From a virus, in the IMG/VR virus record IMGVR_UViG_3300027792_000006, positions 1 through 44,317 of that record: DNA of 44,317 nt; one strand, written 5' to 3'. Under the pieces are notes generated by a model, which made no database searches, was not told the origin of the DNA, and saw nothing but the letters and a program-made list of their open reading frames with translations. A program made the translations under genes and the position numbers. This document shows positions 25,512 to 34,274 of the stretch, in pieces (position 1 is the first letter of the stretch; each line of letters begins with the position of its first letter).

Positions 25512-25847
25512 ATATTCAAATTCAATCCGATTGACTATACTTTCTGGCGTGCATCCCTTATGTGATCGGCAAAACATATCAATAAATTCATCCGGAGTCA
25601 TATCCGGAAAACCTTCCAGAATAACTTCGTCTTGCGTAATGGCGTTTAATGGTTCCGGGCGTGTGTTTAGAACCCGATGCTGGCCAAGTTTTACGATCTT
25701 CTCGCCCTTTTTTAGACCCATGGCCTTTTCGACACCATTCTGTATATCGCCCGGTTTCAAATTCCACCAACCCAAACGGCGGGTGACCCGCTTTGTCCGC
25801 TTACGGTATTGCTCAGTTGTAATTGAGAAACTCATATTTCTGGGCAT
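25506..25847 (-). CDS. ASCH-like conserved phage protein
   Basis: A 113-residue protein: SFSITTEQYRKRTKRVTRRL, GWWNLKPGDIQNGVEKAMGL, LGQHRVLNTRPEPLNAI, DVILEGFPDMTPDEFIDMFC and NRIEFEYL. This is a familiar phage family with an ASCH-like (RNA-binding) beta-barrel outline. The function in phages is unknown. Start at 25847; a second ATG lies four codons in. It is part of the leftward operon between terminase and portal. Confidence 0.8.
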   Translation of the reverse strand: MPRNMSFSITTEQYRKRTKRVTRRLGWWNLKPGDIQNGVEKAMGLKKGEKIVKLGQHRVLNTRPEPLNAITQDEVILEGFPDMTPDEFIDMFCRSHKGCTPESIVNRIEFEYL

Positions 25848-25850
25848 GAT

Positions 25851-25994
25851 TCATCCATTAAAATAAAAAGACGTTGCGATTGCTGCGGGAATTAATGCCA
25901 ACCAATTTTTGCTTGTGACGCCAATAACCCCGCATACGATCCAAATCGTTAATACAAGTGATTCTGCACAATTTTCAAAAATAATTTCCATCAT
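25851..25994 (-). CDS. Small membrane protein
   Basis: A 47-residue peptide (MMEIIFENCAESLVLTIWIV ...) with hydrophobic segments at about 13-26 and 31-43. The double ATG at 25994 is preceded by GGAGAT. It ends four bases before the ASCH-like gene, consistent with operon membership. The function is unknown. Confidence 0.6.
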   Translation of the reverse strand: MMEIIFENCAESLVLTIWIVCGVIGVTSKNWLALIPAAIATSFYFNG

Positions 25995-26008
25995 CCGATC
26001 TCCATTTT

Positions 26009-26227
26009 TTATCTTTTTAATCCGATTCTCTTTTCTCGTTTTCCTATTAATCGGTTTCGACGACGGTATTTAAGAATTGGAGTTTTGATCGTCGAATATT
26101 CGTTTTTAAATCTAAAAACGGGTTTATTAAGTTTGCGTTTGTTTTTAATTCTATCGACTTCTTCTTGGATTTTTTTTAATAATTTAAAATAATCTGAATA
26201 ACAGTCATATCTATAAAAAAATATCAT
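26009..26227 (-). CDS. Small very basic protein
   Basis: A 72-residue lysine/arginine-rich, tyrosine-rich protein with no recognised family. It directly abuts the stop of the upstream HTH gene (TAA/ATG), suggesting coupling. The strong positive charge suggests nucleic acid binding. The AT-rich composition differs from the head genes. Confidence 0.5.
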   Translation of the reverse strand: MIFFYRYDCYSDYFKLLKKIQEEVDRIKNKRKLNKPVFRFKNEYSTIKTPILKYRRRNRLIGKREKRIGLKR

Positions 26228-26425
26228 TTATTTAACCATACGAGCTTTTTTATTACACCATTCCTGAATCGCGCTTTCAGTCGTTATCATTCTTTTTCCG
26301 AGAAGTCGGCCGGCTGGAAAATCCTCTTTAACTATCATTTTCTTAAGCGTATTAGGGCTCCATCCCATACGTGCCGAAACCTCTTTAATGCCCTGATATT
26401 CAGTTTTGCGGATTTGTTCCATCAT
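26228..26425 (-). CDS. AlpA/MerR-like HTH protein
   Basis: A 65-residue helix-turn-helix protein: YQGIKEVSARMGWSPNTLKK, DFPAGRLLGKRMITTESAIQ, EWCNKK. This is the excisionase-like winged helix used by AlpA-type regulators. It overlaps the end of the terminase gene (ATGA). It could regulate late genes or assist DNA packaging (compare small terminase DNA-binding domains). Confidence 0.75.
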   Translation of the reverse strand: MMEQIRKTEYQGIKEVSARMGWSPNTLKKMIVKEDFPAGRLLGKRMITTESAIQEWCNKKARMVK

Positions 26426-28365
26426 TCAATTCCCTTGCTGATAACCCTTCGGCCGATTATCGTTTTGGATTTTACGCTTTCAAATCCTTCTTCAATGTTT
26501 TGGTTTTTTAAACGCTGCGGGTGTTTCAAAATTTCTATGCCGCCCCAGCATTCCCGGTCACCCATAGCTATCGCTTCAACCAAACAGTCAAGCAAATGGT
26601 TATCGCGCGATACCTGCACCCATTCCCATTCGCCTCTTCTATTTTTTTGTTTTTCTTCCGCCAAAATGTGCTTTATTAACGTGTTGTCGACATCTTGATT
26701 AAAACTTATAGATCCGGGCGATCCGTTGGGTAGACTCATGAAATAGGATAAAGAATCTTTCAGGGCATCTGTGTTCAACATCCAAATATTAAGACCGCCG
26801 GGGATTGGCTTTCCTTGCTTACCCGGCATTTTATCGATTGTGGTTAGATTCATTTTTGCAACAGAAGAGGTTGAACGCCCCTTGGTTCCCAGCAGCCGTT
26901 TGCCATCCGATGCCGCCCGGATAATCGTATAAGCCCTTTCAGTCATAGTTTCATCGTCTTCATCTTTACCGCCGCCGGTGTCCATACCGGCCCGCCAAAC
27001 TGGATAGTAAAAACTTCCTGAAAAAGAATAATACCGGCTTGAAAATACAAATTCCCGGATTTCTCGAATCTGTTCCTCTTGATCTTTTCCAACCAAACTA
27101 ATAAACCCATAATCCAGCACATGCTTAATCATGCCCGGCAACCAAGCCAGTGAAAGAAACCAAAACCCTTTTTGACCTGGATCGATTCCGGCTGTGACCG
27201 CAAGAGCATCATCCGGACAGATCAACTTTGGAATGGGTATCCTTTTTTCTAAAAGTTCAACTTCTGATTTTTTTTCAGCCTTTTCAACATACGGCTCCGC
27301 CATCCATGAGTTTTCAAAATTCATCAGCGACGATGGATCATCTTTTGATTTTAAGTATTCGGCAATGACTTCTCCGAAAGAAAACCACGGCGTATCAAGC
27401 CGATTATATTGAAATCCTACCGATTTAGGTTTTATTTTTTCCATACATTCGTGAAATGATAATCCGCTGACGATATCCCGACACTCCGCATGCCGCACAA
27501 GTTCCATACGCCGATCTTCATGAATTGCTTCATTGCATTTTTCGCATTCATAAAAAGCCGTTTCTTCTATTTGTTTTATTTCAAAATTTTCATTATACCT
27601 TATGCCTTCTCGTTTAAATTTTTGTTTATGGCCGCAAAATGGACACGTTATAAAATATCTAAATCGAGCGATGCATCCGGCTTCAGCAACGGTTATATAC
27701 CCTCTCCCGGTTGTTGGCGTGCTTATGTAGACAATCTTCCGCGTGTATTTGAAAGTGTTTGTCCTCTCCTTCCCTAATTTAAGAGGAGAAGCTTCTTTTC
27801 CTGAAAATGGCGGATATTTATTTACCTCATCAAAAAAAACATATCTTGATGCCCTTTGTGCCAAAGATGAAGGGGACCCAGCCCATGCAAAATAAATCGT
27901 CATGGAAGTGAAGGTTTTTTTCTTTTTGCCTGTCTCTTCTTTTCCCGGCCTAACCATAATTTGGAGTTGGTCACAATTCCGGATCATATCATCCATGCGT
28001 TCTTGACTTACTTCATCAGCCAAATTTTCATTTGGTTCTACGACCATGGCTGGGCCCGGATCTTGTAAAACTCCAAAATTGATCATATTTAAAATTCCTT
28101 CGGTTCCGGAAGATTGAGTAGGTTTTTGCAAAACAATTTCCTGCACGCAATCATAACCGAAGGCATCCATGTAATAACGACTGACAGGATTATAATTTGT
28201 TTCCCACGGACCGCGCTTTTCTGATCTATAGGAAAGGACTCTATACTTGTCTGCACATTCGCTGACCGTCAAATCTTCAGGCGGTTCCCATGCCTTTTTC
28301 TCTTCTGGCCACCAGACATCTTTTTTAGTTTTAGGAGGCGTTATTTTTTTAGATTTCTTCTTCAT
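26422..28365 (-). CDS. Terminase large subunit (GpA family)
   Basis: A 647-residue packaging ATPase/nuclease. The adenine motif and Walker-A-like loop are in EIVLQKPTQSSGTEGILNM (about 98-116) and Walker B in YVFFDEVNKYP (about 167-177). A zinc knuckle CPFCGHK ... CEKCNEAIH is at about 239-280, and acidic nuclease residues lie in AGIDPGQKGFW and GMDTGGGKDEDD. It is the lambda/GpA type that cuts at cos sites, so cos packaging is likely. The start overlaps the small subunit. Confidence 0.93.
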   Translation of the reverse strand: MKKKSKKITPPKTKKDVWWPEEKKAWEPPEDLTVSECADKYRVLSYRSEKRGPWETNYNPVSRYYMDAFGYDCVQEIVLQKPTQSSGTEGILNMINFGVLQDPGPAMVVEPNENLADEVSQERMDDMIRNCDQLQIMVRPGKEETGKKKKTFTSMTIYFAWAGSPSSLAQRASRYVFFDEVNKYPPFSGKEASPLKLGKERTNTFKYTRKIVYISTPTTGRGYITVAEAGCIARFRYFITCPFCGHKQKFKREGIRYNENFEIKQIEETAFYECEKCNEAIHEDRRMELVRHAECRDIVSGLSFHECMEKIKPKSVGFQYNRLDTPWFSFGEVIAEYLKSKDDPSSLMNFENSWMAEPYVEKAEKKSEVELLEKRIPIPKLICPDDALAVTAGIDPGQKGFWFLSLAWLPGMIKHVLDYGFISLVGKDQEEQIREIREFVFSSRYYSFSGSFYYPVWRAGMDTGGGKDEDDETMTERAYTIIRAASDGKRLLGTKGRSTSSVAKMNLTTIDKMPGKQGKPIPGGLNIWMLNTDALKDSLSYFMSLPNGSPGSISFNQDVDNTLIKHILAEEKQKNRRGEWEWVQVSRDNHLLDCLVEAIAMGDRECWGGIEILKHPQRLKNQNIEEGFESVKSKTIIGRRVISKGIE

Positions 28366-28807
28366 CTTGAAAGATGCCCGTTTTACGGCTATACGTTTTC
28401 ATAATGTGACGGACTTGTTTATGAGCGACATCTTTTGCATCAGGCCATTTAGCAAGTCTTTTAGGGATGGACAATAAATCCGATTTGATGGTATAAACTC
28501 GTCTGACCAATTCATCGACAACCTCGCTCCGGTCCACGAGTTCACCTTGTAATTTTCTTAACTCCAATTCTTTTATTTCAGCTTCCGCTTTTGTTTTTCT
28601 TGTTCTTTCTTTGGTTAGTGTCGGCGACCCTTCGCCCTCAACGCATTTATGAAGATAGTCAATATACTTTTTTGTGGCTAAAACAAAATCCACTTTTCCC
28701 TTGACGACTTTCGGAAGAACGCCTTCATCAGCCAATTGCCTATAGCGCCTGGCTTTAATGCCAAACACCGCTGGACATATTTCCTCAAGTTTAACTTCAT
28801 TGGCCAT
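28349..28807 (-). CDS. Terminase small subunit (Nu1-like)
   Basis: A 152-residue protein. The N-terminal winged HTH (FGIKARRYRQLADEGVLPKV) is followed by helical Lys/Glu-rich segments (KTKAEAEIKELELRKLQGEL ... VDELVRRVYTIKSDLLSIPK), the Nu1/DUF1441-type arrangement. It recognises the packaging site and recruits the large subunit. It is adjacent to the terminase, with which it overlaps. Confidence 0.85.
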   Translation of the reverse strand: MANEVKLEEICPAVFGIKARRYRQLADEGVLPKVVKGKVDFVLATKKYIDYLHKCVEGEGSPTLTKERTRKTKAEAEIKELELRKLQGELVDRSEVVDELVRRVYTIKSDLLSIPKRLAKWPDAKDVAHKQVRHIMKTYSRKTGIFQDEEEI

Positions 28808-29387
28808 CGTTCATTTTTTCCAAAACGGTGAAATTAAATCCGCACTTCGGGCAGATAACTATATCCCCGCTTTTTTTGTTTTTAGATTTTTCTTCAGGAT
28901 CTTCGTTTGCGGAATTGATCGAAAAATTCATGATCTTAATTTCCTGGGCATCGAAGCCGGTCAAATCCATATCGGCGCCATCATCACTTAGATTGATCAT
29001 GATTTTTTTTAGTTCAGGTAGGTCGAATTCCCCGCCATGTTTATTTGCCGCAATATTTGCAAGCGTTTCTTTTTTTTCAGGCCAGTTGACCTCTCGATAT
29101 GACCAATCACCAAACGGAGTTTTAATCATACCCATAGCCACCGTACCCACTTTATCATTGTGCGGTCTTTTCTGAATGGGCCACGATGGATCAAGATTTT
29201 TAATTCTTTGATGCCCGCCGATTAGATGCTTTGTTTTTATATTGAAGACGATTCCAGACAGGTCGCCAAACTCCTGCATTGACTTTTTGAGCATGGCTAA
29301 TTTGGGATCTGTAATTTTCCTGGGGTTATTAGGGGATGCTTTTAAACTGCTTACCTGAGGCTTTTCTTTAATATCACTTTTTTTCAT
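28797..29387 (-). CDS. ParB/sulfiredoxin-like protein with zinc ribbon
   Basis: A 196-residue protein. The N-terminal LKASPNNPRKITDPKLAMLK ... GDLSGIVFNIKTKHLIGGHQR is the ParB/Srx nuclease-like fold, with GGHQR as the signature. The C-terminal CPKCGFNF is a half zinc ribbon. In phages such proteins lie next to the small terminase and are sometimes fused to methyltransferases. Role unknown, perhaps DNA processing or modification. It overlaps the small terminase by 11 bases. Confidence 0.85.
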   Translation of the reverse strand: MKKSDIKEKPQVSSLKASPNNPRKITDPKLAMLKKSMQEFGDLSGIVFNIKTKHLIGGHQRIKNLDPSWPIQKRPHNDKVGTVAMGMIKTPFGDWSYREVNWPEKKETLANIAANKHGGEFDLPELKKIMINLSDDGADMDLTGFDAQEIKIMNFSINSANEDPEEKSKNKKSGDIVICPKCGFNFTVLEKMNDGQ

Positions 29388-29516
29388 GCTTACCCTATCG
29401 ATTGTTCATTTTTTATGATTTTGCAATGCAACATCAAATTTTTTTCCACACACTCGAAATATTCGAGGTTTGAACTACACAAGATCATTCACACTTTTTA
29501 CAGGACCCATCATGTT
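29388..29516. other. Intergenic gap with perfect palindrome
   Basis: 129 bases without a gene between HNH and ParB-like genes. It holds CTCGAAATATTCGAG (29453-29467), a perfect inverted repeat with 6-bp arms, in an AT-rich setting. Proximity to HNH and terminase makes it a candidate packaging (cos) or regulatory site; no proof. Confidence 0.45.
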
Positions 29517-29885
29517 TTAAAAATTATATTTTTTATGTTCCTCTTTATGATGATGATCACATAACCATCTAACATTAAATGGTTTATCATAATCATCATG
29601 ATGAGCCTGTACATTTGGATCGTTACATAACTCGCAATTATTTTTTTGTATTTTTCCAATATGAATAGAATAATTTAATTTATTACGACATTTTACTTTT
29701 TTGTTATTACGTTCATTGTATGCTTTTTTCCATGCTGCCATCTTTTCAGGATGAACTTTCTTATATGTTTTAGTTATACTGCTATAGCATTCCTTGCATA
29801 TATTACGAACCCCAAATTTGCCTTTTGGAGCTTTATAAAAAAAGTTTAATTCTTTATTTTTTTTACAGCATGAACATTGTTTCAT
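29517..29885 (-). CDS. HNH endonuclease
   Basis: A 122-residue protein with an N-terminal zinc ribbon (CSCCKKN ... CKECY) and C-terminal HNH-type fold (CELCNDPNVQAHHDDYDKPF, then WLCDHHHKEEH). The pair of histidines in AHHDDYD and the DHHHKEEH tail are the catalytic/metal residues of the family. It could be a homing nuclease or a packaging cofactor as in HK97-type phages. It is low in GC, suggesting separate acquisition. Confidence 0.88.
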   Translation of the reverse strand: MKQCSCCKKNKELNFFYKAPKGKFGVRNICKECYSSITKTYKKVHPEKMAAWKKAYNERNNKKVKCRNKLNYSIHIGKIQKNNCELCNDPNVQAHHDDYDKPFNVRWLCDHHHKEEHKKYNF

Positions 29886-29890
29886 TGTAA

Positions 29891-30658
29891 TTAATTATAT
29901 GCCCCTAATTCTTTTAATGCCTCACTATAATCAGATAGCAATCGTGTTCGTATGATTACGTCTGCTGTTTCAAAAAATTTATAGCGCCTACGATATTGAG
30001 GTTGTTTGACAAACATTAATATGGGTGTGATTGATGATCCCCACTTGCCAAATGATGCACGTTTATAAATGCCCTGTGCTAAATGGCTTTTCTTGCTCCT
30101 TACTGCAAAGTATTGAAACCCTCTTATGCCTTTCTTTTTAGACCCTTTGGCTAATCGTGCTTTTCCTTTTGCAGTCATGTTTGATGAATACCCTCTTGTC
30201 ATTTCAGCAGCAGAAAAGAATGATAAAATCTGTCTGATTTGACCAACGCTCATATTGCCATATTGATCGATATTAGCGCCTTTGCCAGGTACTATTGACA
30301 TTCCCTTGGGTAGTATGCGGTATTGTTTTAGGGCAATTTCTGAGCGCTTATCATTTCGTTTTCCGCCAAATATTTGAGGGATTAAAATATTAGACGGTTT
30401 TGTTCCTTTACCCAAATCATCCGGCATGATAGTTGCGATAGGATTATTGCTTGTTGCCTTTTTTACAAGTAGGCTATTTAGCATATAGGATGTGGGTCGA
30501 TCAAATGATTTAATCATTTCAGATCGCAATGCATCCCAAACATGATATGCCGTTTTATTGATTCCATTGATTACTGCCTTTGAAATCATGCGTTGAACTC
30601 TATCGAGTCCTTTTACGGTTTCATCTATTCCAATCACATTAACTTTAATATAAATCAT
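29891..30658 (-). CDS. Minor tail component (gpZ-like)
   Basis: A 255-residue basic protein. It shows segments I recall from phage tail proteins: MLNSLLVKKATSN, NILIPQIFGGKRNDKRSEIA, YGNMSVGQIRQILSFFSAAE, GFQYFAVRSKKSHLAQGIYK and TPILMFVKQPQYRRRYKFFE. It is separated from the other tail genes by more than 11 kb, on the far side of the terminase. Its start overlaps the O-antigen-ligase-like gene by four bases. Confidence 0.75.
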   Translation of the reverse strand: MIYIKVNVIGIDETVKGLDRVQRMISKAVINGINKTAYHVWDALRSEMIKSFDRPTSYMLNSLLVKKATSNNPIATIMPDDLGKGTKPSNILIPQIFGGKRNDKRSEIALKQYRILPKGMSIVPGKGANIDQYGNMSVGQIRQILSFFSAAEMTRGYSSNMTAKGKARLAKGSKKKGIRGFQYFAVRSKKSHLAQGIYKRASFGKWGSSITPILMFVKQPQYRRRYKFFETADVIIRTRLLSDYSEALKELGAYN

Positions 30659-32355
30659 GAGTTTCCCTTTTTAAAAAACATTGCTTTTCGTTTTTCAGCT
30701 TTTTTTGTTCTTTTTTTATTTGCTTCATTTATCTTTGTCGTGACTTTTTTATACGATTCGGTTATGCTTTCAACCTTTTTAAGCCCTTCGTGAGCCGGAA
30801 GGTATCCCGGATAAAGAGATAGCGATTCATTAAAGGCGGTTTTGGCAAAATTCAGGAGTCCATTTTGCAAAGCAGCAACCCCAGCTAAATGCCATAATTG
30901 CCATTTTAAAATTGTCCCATCATAATAGAATATTGCCTTCAATGCGGATATAAGGCCTTCTATATGGTTTCGATAAAGCGCCGCATGATGCTGTAAATAT
31001 ATATTATTGGTAGGTTCTGCTTTTATGGTTTCAAGACTAAATTTTCCAATATTTTTCTTATCTTCTATTTTTGCGATATCTTCCAATTTTAAGAAATAGA
31101 AATTTCCTTTTAGTCTTTTAAAAACGAACAGATAGGCTATATACAAAATGACTGCGACGAGTATCAATCCCGGAAGAAAAGAAATCTGAATTGCCGCCTG
31201 TTGTAGAGTTGAATTTGCCCATAATGCCATAATCGGAAGCGCCGTAGCGCTTGTTCTGATGGAAAAGAAAAATGCCGAATTTACGATAACGGCAATGATA
31301 CCGCCAAATAAAAATGGATTCTGAGATAAGTTTGATAAAACCATGATTAAAATACCTACCCATAAAGCAAACCCAACAAAACCTATTTCCAATAGTGTTT
31401 CGATGTGATCATTGTGGGCTCGCTTTGCGGATAACGAAGGGTTTTTAGGCTTATCAATCAAATTACCTAATATTGTTGGATCTATCCTGTTCATTTCTGC
31501 TTGCGTATTAATTAGATGGTATCGAAAAGCTCTGGGTCCTAAACCAAACAATGGATATTTTTTGATCAATTCCCATGATGCTTTCCAGTAATAAATGCGT
31601 CCTAAAAACGAATCGTTAAGCATTTTGGAATAATGCTTTAACATGAATTTTATGATGAAAAAGAAAATGACAGCATCGGCAATTAATAGCCAATGCGATA
31701 AAAATTTAAACTGAAAGTATAAACCAATTGAGATAATACCTATCAATGTGCCTAACCACGCTGCCCGGCAGCGGGCAAAAAATAAAGCCACTGCAATCGG
31801 AATCACTCCAAAAAACCAAAAATAACTACTATAAAACGTGAGTGATAGGCCAATAAAAAAACACGGTGTTAAATAAGCGCCGATATAATTTGTGTTTCCC
31901 AGCCATGCAAAACACTTTTTAAATTTATAAAGTGTTTTTGTGTAGAATGGATCGATAAAATCCTTTGAAAAAAATTGCTGGGATAAACCATAGGCGGCCA
32001 TGAATGGGGCGGTAATGAAAACAGCAGTTAAAACATATTCAGCCGGCAAGCGAGAGCAAATTATAAAAAAATAAAACAACGAAAACCATCTTACCAGATC
32101 AAATATTGAATCGGTTTTGTTTATAGACCAAAGAATAGAAATTGTCAGCAGACATAAAAAATACAGGAACCAAATTCCGGCAGCACTGGTCACGTATGGG
32201 ATTTGCCCATATATGATTATATGATATAAAAGAGATCCGATCGATAAAATAGTTAGGACATGATTTTTAAAATCTTCCATTCCGAATAATCCGCGCATGC
32301 GTAGAATTGGAACAAGAATACAAGCCAAACCAACATAAATATAATCAATCATCAT
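30655..32355 (-). CDS. O-antigen ligase/polymerase-like membrane protein with TPR tail
   Basis: A 566-residue multi-pass membrane protein (about ten hydrophobic segments between residues 5 and 430). The Wzy_C/WaaL family motif is visible: WELIKKYPLFGLGPRAFRYH, then KRAHNDHIETLLEIGFVGF (about 305-325), where the His and the E..G..G pattern mark the periplasmic loop. The C-terminal ~150 residues contain TPR-like helices (GLISALKAIFYYD ... AKTAFNESLSLYPGYLPAHE). It would modify host surface polysaccharide, a known way for temperate phages to change receptors. Confidence 0.85.
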   Translation of the reverse strand: MMIDYIYVGLACILVPILRMRGLFGMEDFKNHVLTILSIGSLLYHIIIYGQIPYVTSAAGIWFLYFLCLLTISILWSINKTDSIFDLVRWFSLFYFFIICSRLPAEYVLTAVFITAPFMAAYGLSQQFFSKDFIDPFYTKTLYKFKKCFAWLGNTNYIGAYLTPCFFIGLSLTFYSSYFWFFGVIPIAVALFFARCRAAWLGTLIGIISIGLYFQFKFLSHWLLIADAVIFFFIIKFMLKHYSKMLNDSFLGRIYYWKASWELIKKYPLFGLGPRAFRYHLINTQAEMNRIDPTILGNLIDKPKNPSLSAKRAHNDHIETLLEIGFVGFALWVGILIMVLSNLSQNPFLFGGIIAVIVNSAFFFSIRTSATALPIMALWANSTLQQAAIQISFLPGLILVAVILYIAYLFVFKRLKGNFYFLKLEDIAKIEDKKNIGKFSLETIKAEPTNNIYLQHHAALYRNHIEGLISALKAIFYYDGTILKWQLWHLAGVAALQNGLLNFAKTAFNESLSLYPGYLPAHEGLKKVESITESYKKVTTKINEANKKRTKKAEKRKAMFFKKGNS

Positions 32356-32362
32356 TCATTTC

Positions 32363-32767
32363 CTATATTATTTCTTTGTGGGATTTTAAATTTTTTGATA
32401 CCGAATTTTCAATATTTTGAAGCATCGGATTACGTTTATTGCCCCATTCCTGGCTTATCTGCACAAACTTGTTTTTGTCCCAAAAAATGCCCATGCCTAA
32501 ATACAAACAGACCTTAAAAACCAGCCAACACGGAATTAAAATACAAATCCCGGTCATGCTGATATGCCATCCCATTTTAACCGCGATCTGTTCCGCAACC
32601 AGATAATAAACGGCGACGGATTGGAAACCGGTTAAACTCTTTAAAAAGCCTATTTCACTTTCACCAAGGCAATAAATCTGCTTCCAATTTATATAGGTTT
32701 TAAAAGCTCTAAAACGCACCTGTTCGTCTTTAATGAACAGCTTAAACCATTTTCCAGGATTGCCCAT
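32363..32767 (-). CDS. Hypothetical membrane protein
   Basis: A 134-residue protein with a hydrophobic segment (about 71-96, ISMTGICILIPCWLVFKVCL) and a shorter one before it (SVAVYYLVAEQIAV). The family is not recognised. It sits 7 bases upstream of the O-antigen-ligase-like gene, so it may act with it, or belong to the upstream replication cluster, with which it also overlaps by one base. Confidence 0.65.
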   Translation of the reverse strand: MGNPGKWFKLFIKDEQVRFRAFKTYINWKQIYCLGESEIGFLKSLTGFQSVAVYYLVAEQIAVKMGWHISMTGICILIPCWLVFKVCLYLGMGIFWDKNKFVQISQEWGNKRNPMLQNIENSVSKNLKSHKEII

Positions 32768-33036
32768 TATTTCACCAATGCTTTGATCATTTCTTGTTTT
32801 AATTTTTCTATAACAATCGGATGTCCGATATATGTTTTTATTCCATCTTTTTCTTTGGTGATAAAAACTCTTTCTAATGGAATTAAAATTGGTTTCATTT
32901 TTTTAAACGGTTTCCATGGAAAAGAAAACCATCTTTCCCGCCATGATCGAGATACCCACTTTGTCTGTACACAAATTAAATTTTCGATCAAGCGCACTTT
33001 TCCAAAATCCCATTTTTTTAAGACCTGTGTATTCAT
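32767..33036 (-). CDS. Hypothetical basic protein
   Basis: An 89-residue basic, tryptophan-rich protein (TKWVSRSWRERWFSFPWKPF) with no recognised family. ATGA coupling to the RusA stop and overlap with the downstream gene show it is part of the operon. No membrane helix is evident. Confidence 0.6.
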   Translation of the reverse strand: MNTQVLKKWDFGKVRLIENLICVQTKWVSRSWRERWFSFPWKPFKKMKPILIPLERVFITKEKDGIKTYIGHPIVIEKLKQEMIKALVK

Positions 33037-33485
33037 TCTTTAAACTCCATTATTTCAACTTCTGTTCTTGGATTTTCTTTGCAGTGAATTCGACGGCTGC
33101 CGTCCCAGTGCTCGATCATGCCATCATTTTCGTAAATGATGCCCTGTAAACAATCGGCGATTGAGGCATAGCTGCCATCGACGTCCGGTTTCGGTCCGCT
33201 GTAATAAATCATCGCCTTTATGCAAATAGGCCCGGTCATTAATTGCTTTAAGGCCGGAACATAAAAATTACTTTTCCCTTTGCCAATGTTTCGGATGCAA
33301 ATTTGATCTTTCGATGGATTACAAAAATCAATACCTAAACGCGCCGATCTTTCCCATTGAACATACGCTTTAGATGAAAATATTCCCGGCCGCGGCGCTC
33401 GGGTTCGGCTGCGAATTAATCCGGGCGCTTTGCTGTTTTTCTTTGACCGGATAGATCCCGGTAAAATGACTTTAATCGATCGCAT
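33033..33485 (-). CDS. rusA: RusA-family Holliday junction resolvase
   Basis: A 150-residue protein. The N-terminal MRSIKVILPGSIRSKKNSK and the catalytic block KPDVDGSYASIADCLQGIIY then ENDGMIEH are characteristic; the aspartates in PDVD and ENDG are the metal-binding residues. It resolves recombination/replication intermediates. The ATG at 33485 with AAAAGGA is preferred over the upstream TTG at 33494. Confidence 0.92.
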   Translation of the reverse strand: MRSIKVILPGSIRSKKNSKAPGLIRSRTRAPRPGIFSSKAYVQWERSARLGIDFCNPSKDQICIRNIGKGKSNFYVPALKQLMTGPICIKAMIYYSGPKPDVDGSYASIADCLQGIIYENDGMIEHWDGSRRIHCKENPRTEVEIMEFKE

Positions 33486-33651
33486 AAGGTTCAAGTCCTT
33501 TTTTCACAACAAACCAAACAGGCGCTTTAATTATTTTTTCTTCTTCATCAACCGATGCCGTTGACTTTGGAATCCAGACTTGCTTTTCATCAAATTGCAC
33601 AAACCAAGCTTCATCGGTTTCGTTTACGATCTGATCAAATTGGATTTTCAT
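33472..33651 (-). CDS. Small phage protein, RusA-associated
   Basis: A 59-residue protein (MKIQFDQIVNETDEAWFVQF, DEKQVWIPKSTASVDEEEK, APVWFVVKKGLEPY) with a single beta-barrel-like fold outline. I recall similar short proteins near RusA in phages; the function is unknown. The start overlaps the upstream stop by ATGA, and the end overlaps RusA. Confidence 0.7.
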   Translation of the reverse strand: MKIQFDQIVNETDEAWFVQFDEKQVWIPKSTASVDEEEKIIKAPVWFVVKKGLEPYAID

Positions 33652-34274
33652 AAAGCAACCCTTTCCGCGAAATTGGTTAAAACATCCCCTACCGGCCGTA
33701 ATCGTACTGGCTCGTTTTTTATTTCCTGTTGCTTGGGGACCGGAAGCTGTTTCCGTCGCGCCGGGAATTTGATTAACAGCGGAGCTTTTTTCCATTCCAA
33801 TCCGCGGGCATTGTTTTGAATTTCATGCGTTCCCGGAAGATATTCCAGATGTCCTTTTTTCTTCGCCATAGTCGGGTAAAATTTCAGAAAATCTTTTTTC
33901 AGCCATGTCCATTCTTCTTCCGTTGCAGTGCTGAATTTCACCCATCCGCCCAGCATTTCGATGACGCTGTGAATCGCGCCATCCGGAAATTTAACTGACT
34001 CATAATTCCCAACGCGCTCAACGGCATAAATGACAAGATTAAGAGCAATAACGGCTTTATCTTCCTGCCGTTCGGCAATGTATTTCAATAATTCGTTCGG
34101 TTTTGGGAAAAAAGAGCACTCCCGCAGTGCGATCTCGAATGCTTGTTGACATTGATCGTCCGAATACGGCGCTAAGATTTTCCAATACATATTTTTTATA
34201 ACATCGGTTATCTTGCGATGATGAAGTTCACCTAAACCGGTCATGTACTCTTTAAACATCTTCTCGTCACGCAT
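33648..34274 (-). CDS. DUF6475-like replication-associated protein
   Basis: A 208-residue protein. The segments MTGLGELHHRKITDVIKNMY, FEIALRECSFFPKPNELLKY, and FPDGAIHSVIEMLGGWVKFS with EEEWTWLKKDFLKFYPTM match a family common in phage replication modules (DUF6475, often downstream of a DnaT/O-like protein). It is possibly a helicase loader. The C-terminal 45 residues are basic and disordered. Confidence 0.8.
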   Translation of the reverse strand: MRDEKMFKEYMTGLGELHHRKITDVIKNMYWKILAPYSDDQCQQAFEIALRECSFFPKPNELLKYIAERQEDKAVIALNLVIYAVERVGNYESVKFPDGAIHSVIEMLGGWVKFSTATEEEWTWLKKDFLKFYPTMAKKKGHLEYLPGTHEIQNNARGLEWKKAPLLIKFPARRKQLPVPKQQEIKNEPVRLRPVGDVLTNFAERVAL

